Origin: CAWCFV01 sp963794995
GTDB lineage: Bacteria > Actinomycetota > Actinomycetes > JACCUZ01
Assembly (NCBI GenBank): GCA_963794995.1
Contig: CAWCFV010000002.1
Coordinates: 1,178,001-1,242,000, forward strand
Reading direction: 5' to 3'
Length of the DNA stretch: 64,000 bases
Part shown: in pieces, positions 63,993 through 64,000 of the stretch
How the letters are laid out: the number at the start of each line of letters is the position of its first letter
How positions within the stretch are numbered: the stretch's first letter is position 1
Notes under the pieces: model-generated
Databases searched by the model: none
Seen by the model: the letters and a program-made list of their open reading frames with translations, nothing else
What the model was told of the DNA's origin: nothing
Made by a program: the position numbers and the translations under genes

Positions 63993-64000
63993 GGCGGGGC

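Noticed and set aside
63890..64000. Plus-strand (Ile-Gly-Gly)n reading ending IAYIARKSRPAK as a gene
   Set aside because: No ATG, GTG or TTG start after the fbiB stop in that frame, and the frame runs through a perfect hairpin.

Overview
This window is about 64 kb of very G+C-rich DNA, and everything points to an actinobacterium. It carries mtrA-mtrB-lpqB, a WhiB2-type whiB, fbiA-fbiB for coenzyme F420, a 180-kDa-class NAD-glutamate dehydrogenase, a wax ester synthase/DGAT, an ANTAR regulator, frequent GTG starts and ATGA/GTGA-coupled genes. From about 24 kb to the right end the gene order follows the core locus known from Mycobacterium tuberculosis (secA1 - hpf - comF - lpqB - mtrB - mtrA - sahH - PGI/PMI-like - manB - DUF3499 - metallopeptidase - whiB2 - fbiA - fbiB). 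Gene content would suit a Geodermatophilus/Blastococcus/Frankia-like lineage, but that is an inference and the genus cannot be fixed from the sequence alone.

Layout. 0-12 kb: end of a biotin operon (bioA-bioF), then amino-acid catabolism genes (NAD-glutamate dehydrogenase, tryptophan 2,3-dioxygenase, P5C dehydrogenase) mixed with a DUF402 protein, an acetyltransferase and a secreted protein. 11.9-14.4 kb: a small accessory patch with the fossil of a DUF222/13E12-type gene that still carries an intact-looking SOS box, two Cys-rich GNAT-like genes and a DHFR-like reductase. 14.4-19.2 kb: a lipid cluster (WS/DGAT, patatin, DUF6912), a cupredoxin-fold lipoprotein and a polytopic membrane protein. 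19.2-24.5 kb: a HAD hydrolase, a CpaE/MinD-like and SAF-domain pair, a BldC-like HTH protein, a LysM protein and an Rv3235-family protein leading to secA.

27.4-34.6 kb is an insertion relative to the mycobacterial order. It holds four GNAT domains in three coupled genes, a nucleoside hydrolase, a TetR-methyltransferase pair with a plausible operator, a YcaQ-like protein, and an AbiEi/DUF559-like gene bracketed by two related palindromes whose stems differ by compensatory changes. 34.6-41.4 kb: response regulator, hpf, comF, lpqB, mtrB, mtrA. 41.4-48.8 kb: a membrane-associated MoxR/DUF58/DUF4129/DUF4350/SpoIIM/RDD cluster. 48.8-64 kb: GAF-ANTAR regulator, ahcY, cation-efflux gene, PGI/PMI-like, Trm112, manB, small zinc proteins, DUF5719, a large glycosyltransferase, whiB, fbiA, fbiB.

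A striking property of 42.7-57.5 kb is that six conserved genes (DUF4129, SpoIIM-like, ahcY, cation diffusion facilitator, PGI/PMI-like, DUF5719) are each broken by one or more single-base frameshifts, mostly in short G or C runs, while I found no comparable break in conserved genes in the first 42 kb. As ahcY and its neighbours are housekeeping genes, local consensus error is the likeliest cause. I saw no CRISPR array, rRNA, tRNA, integrase or complete insertion sequence.
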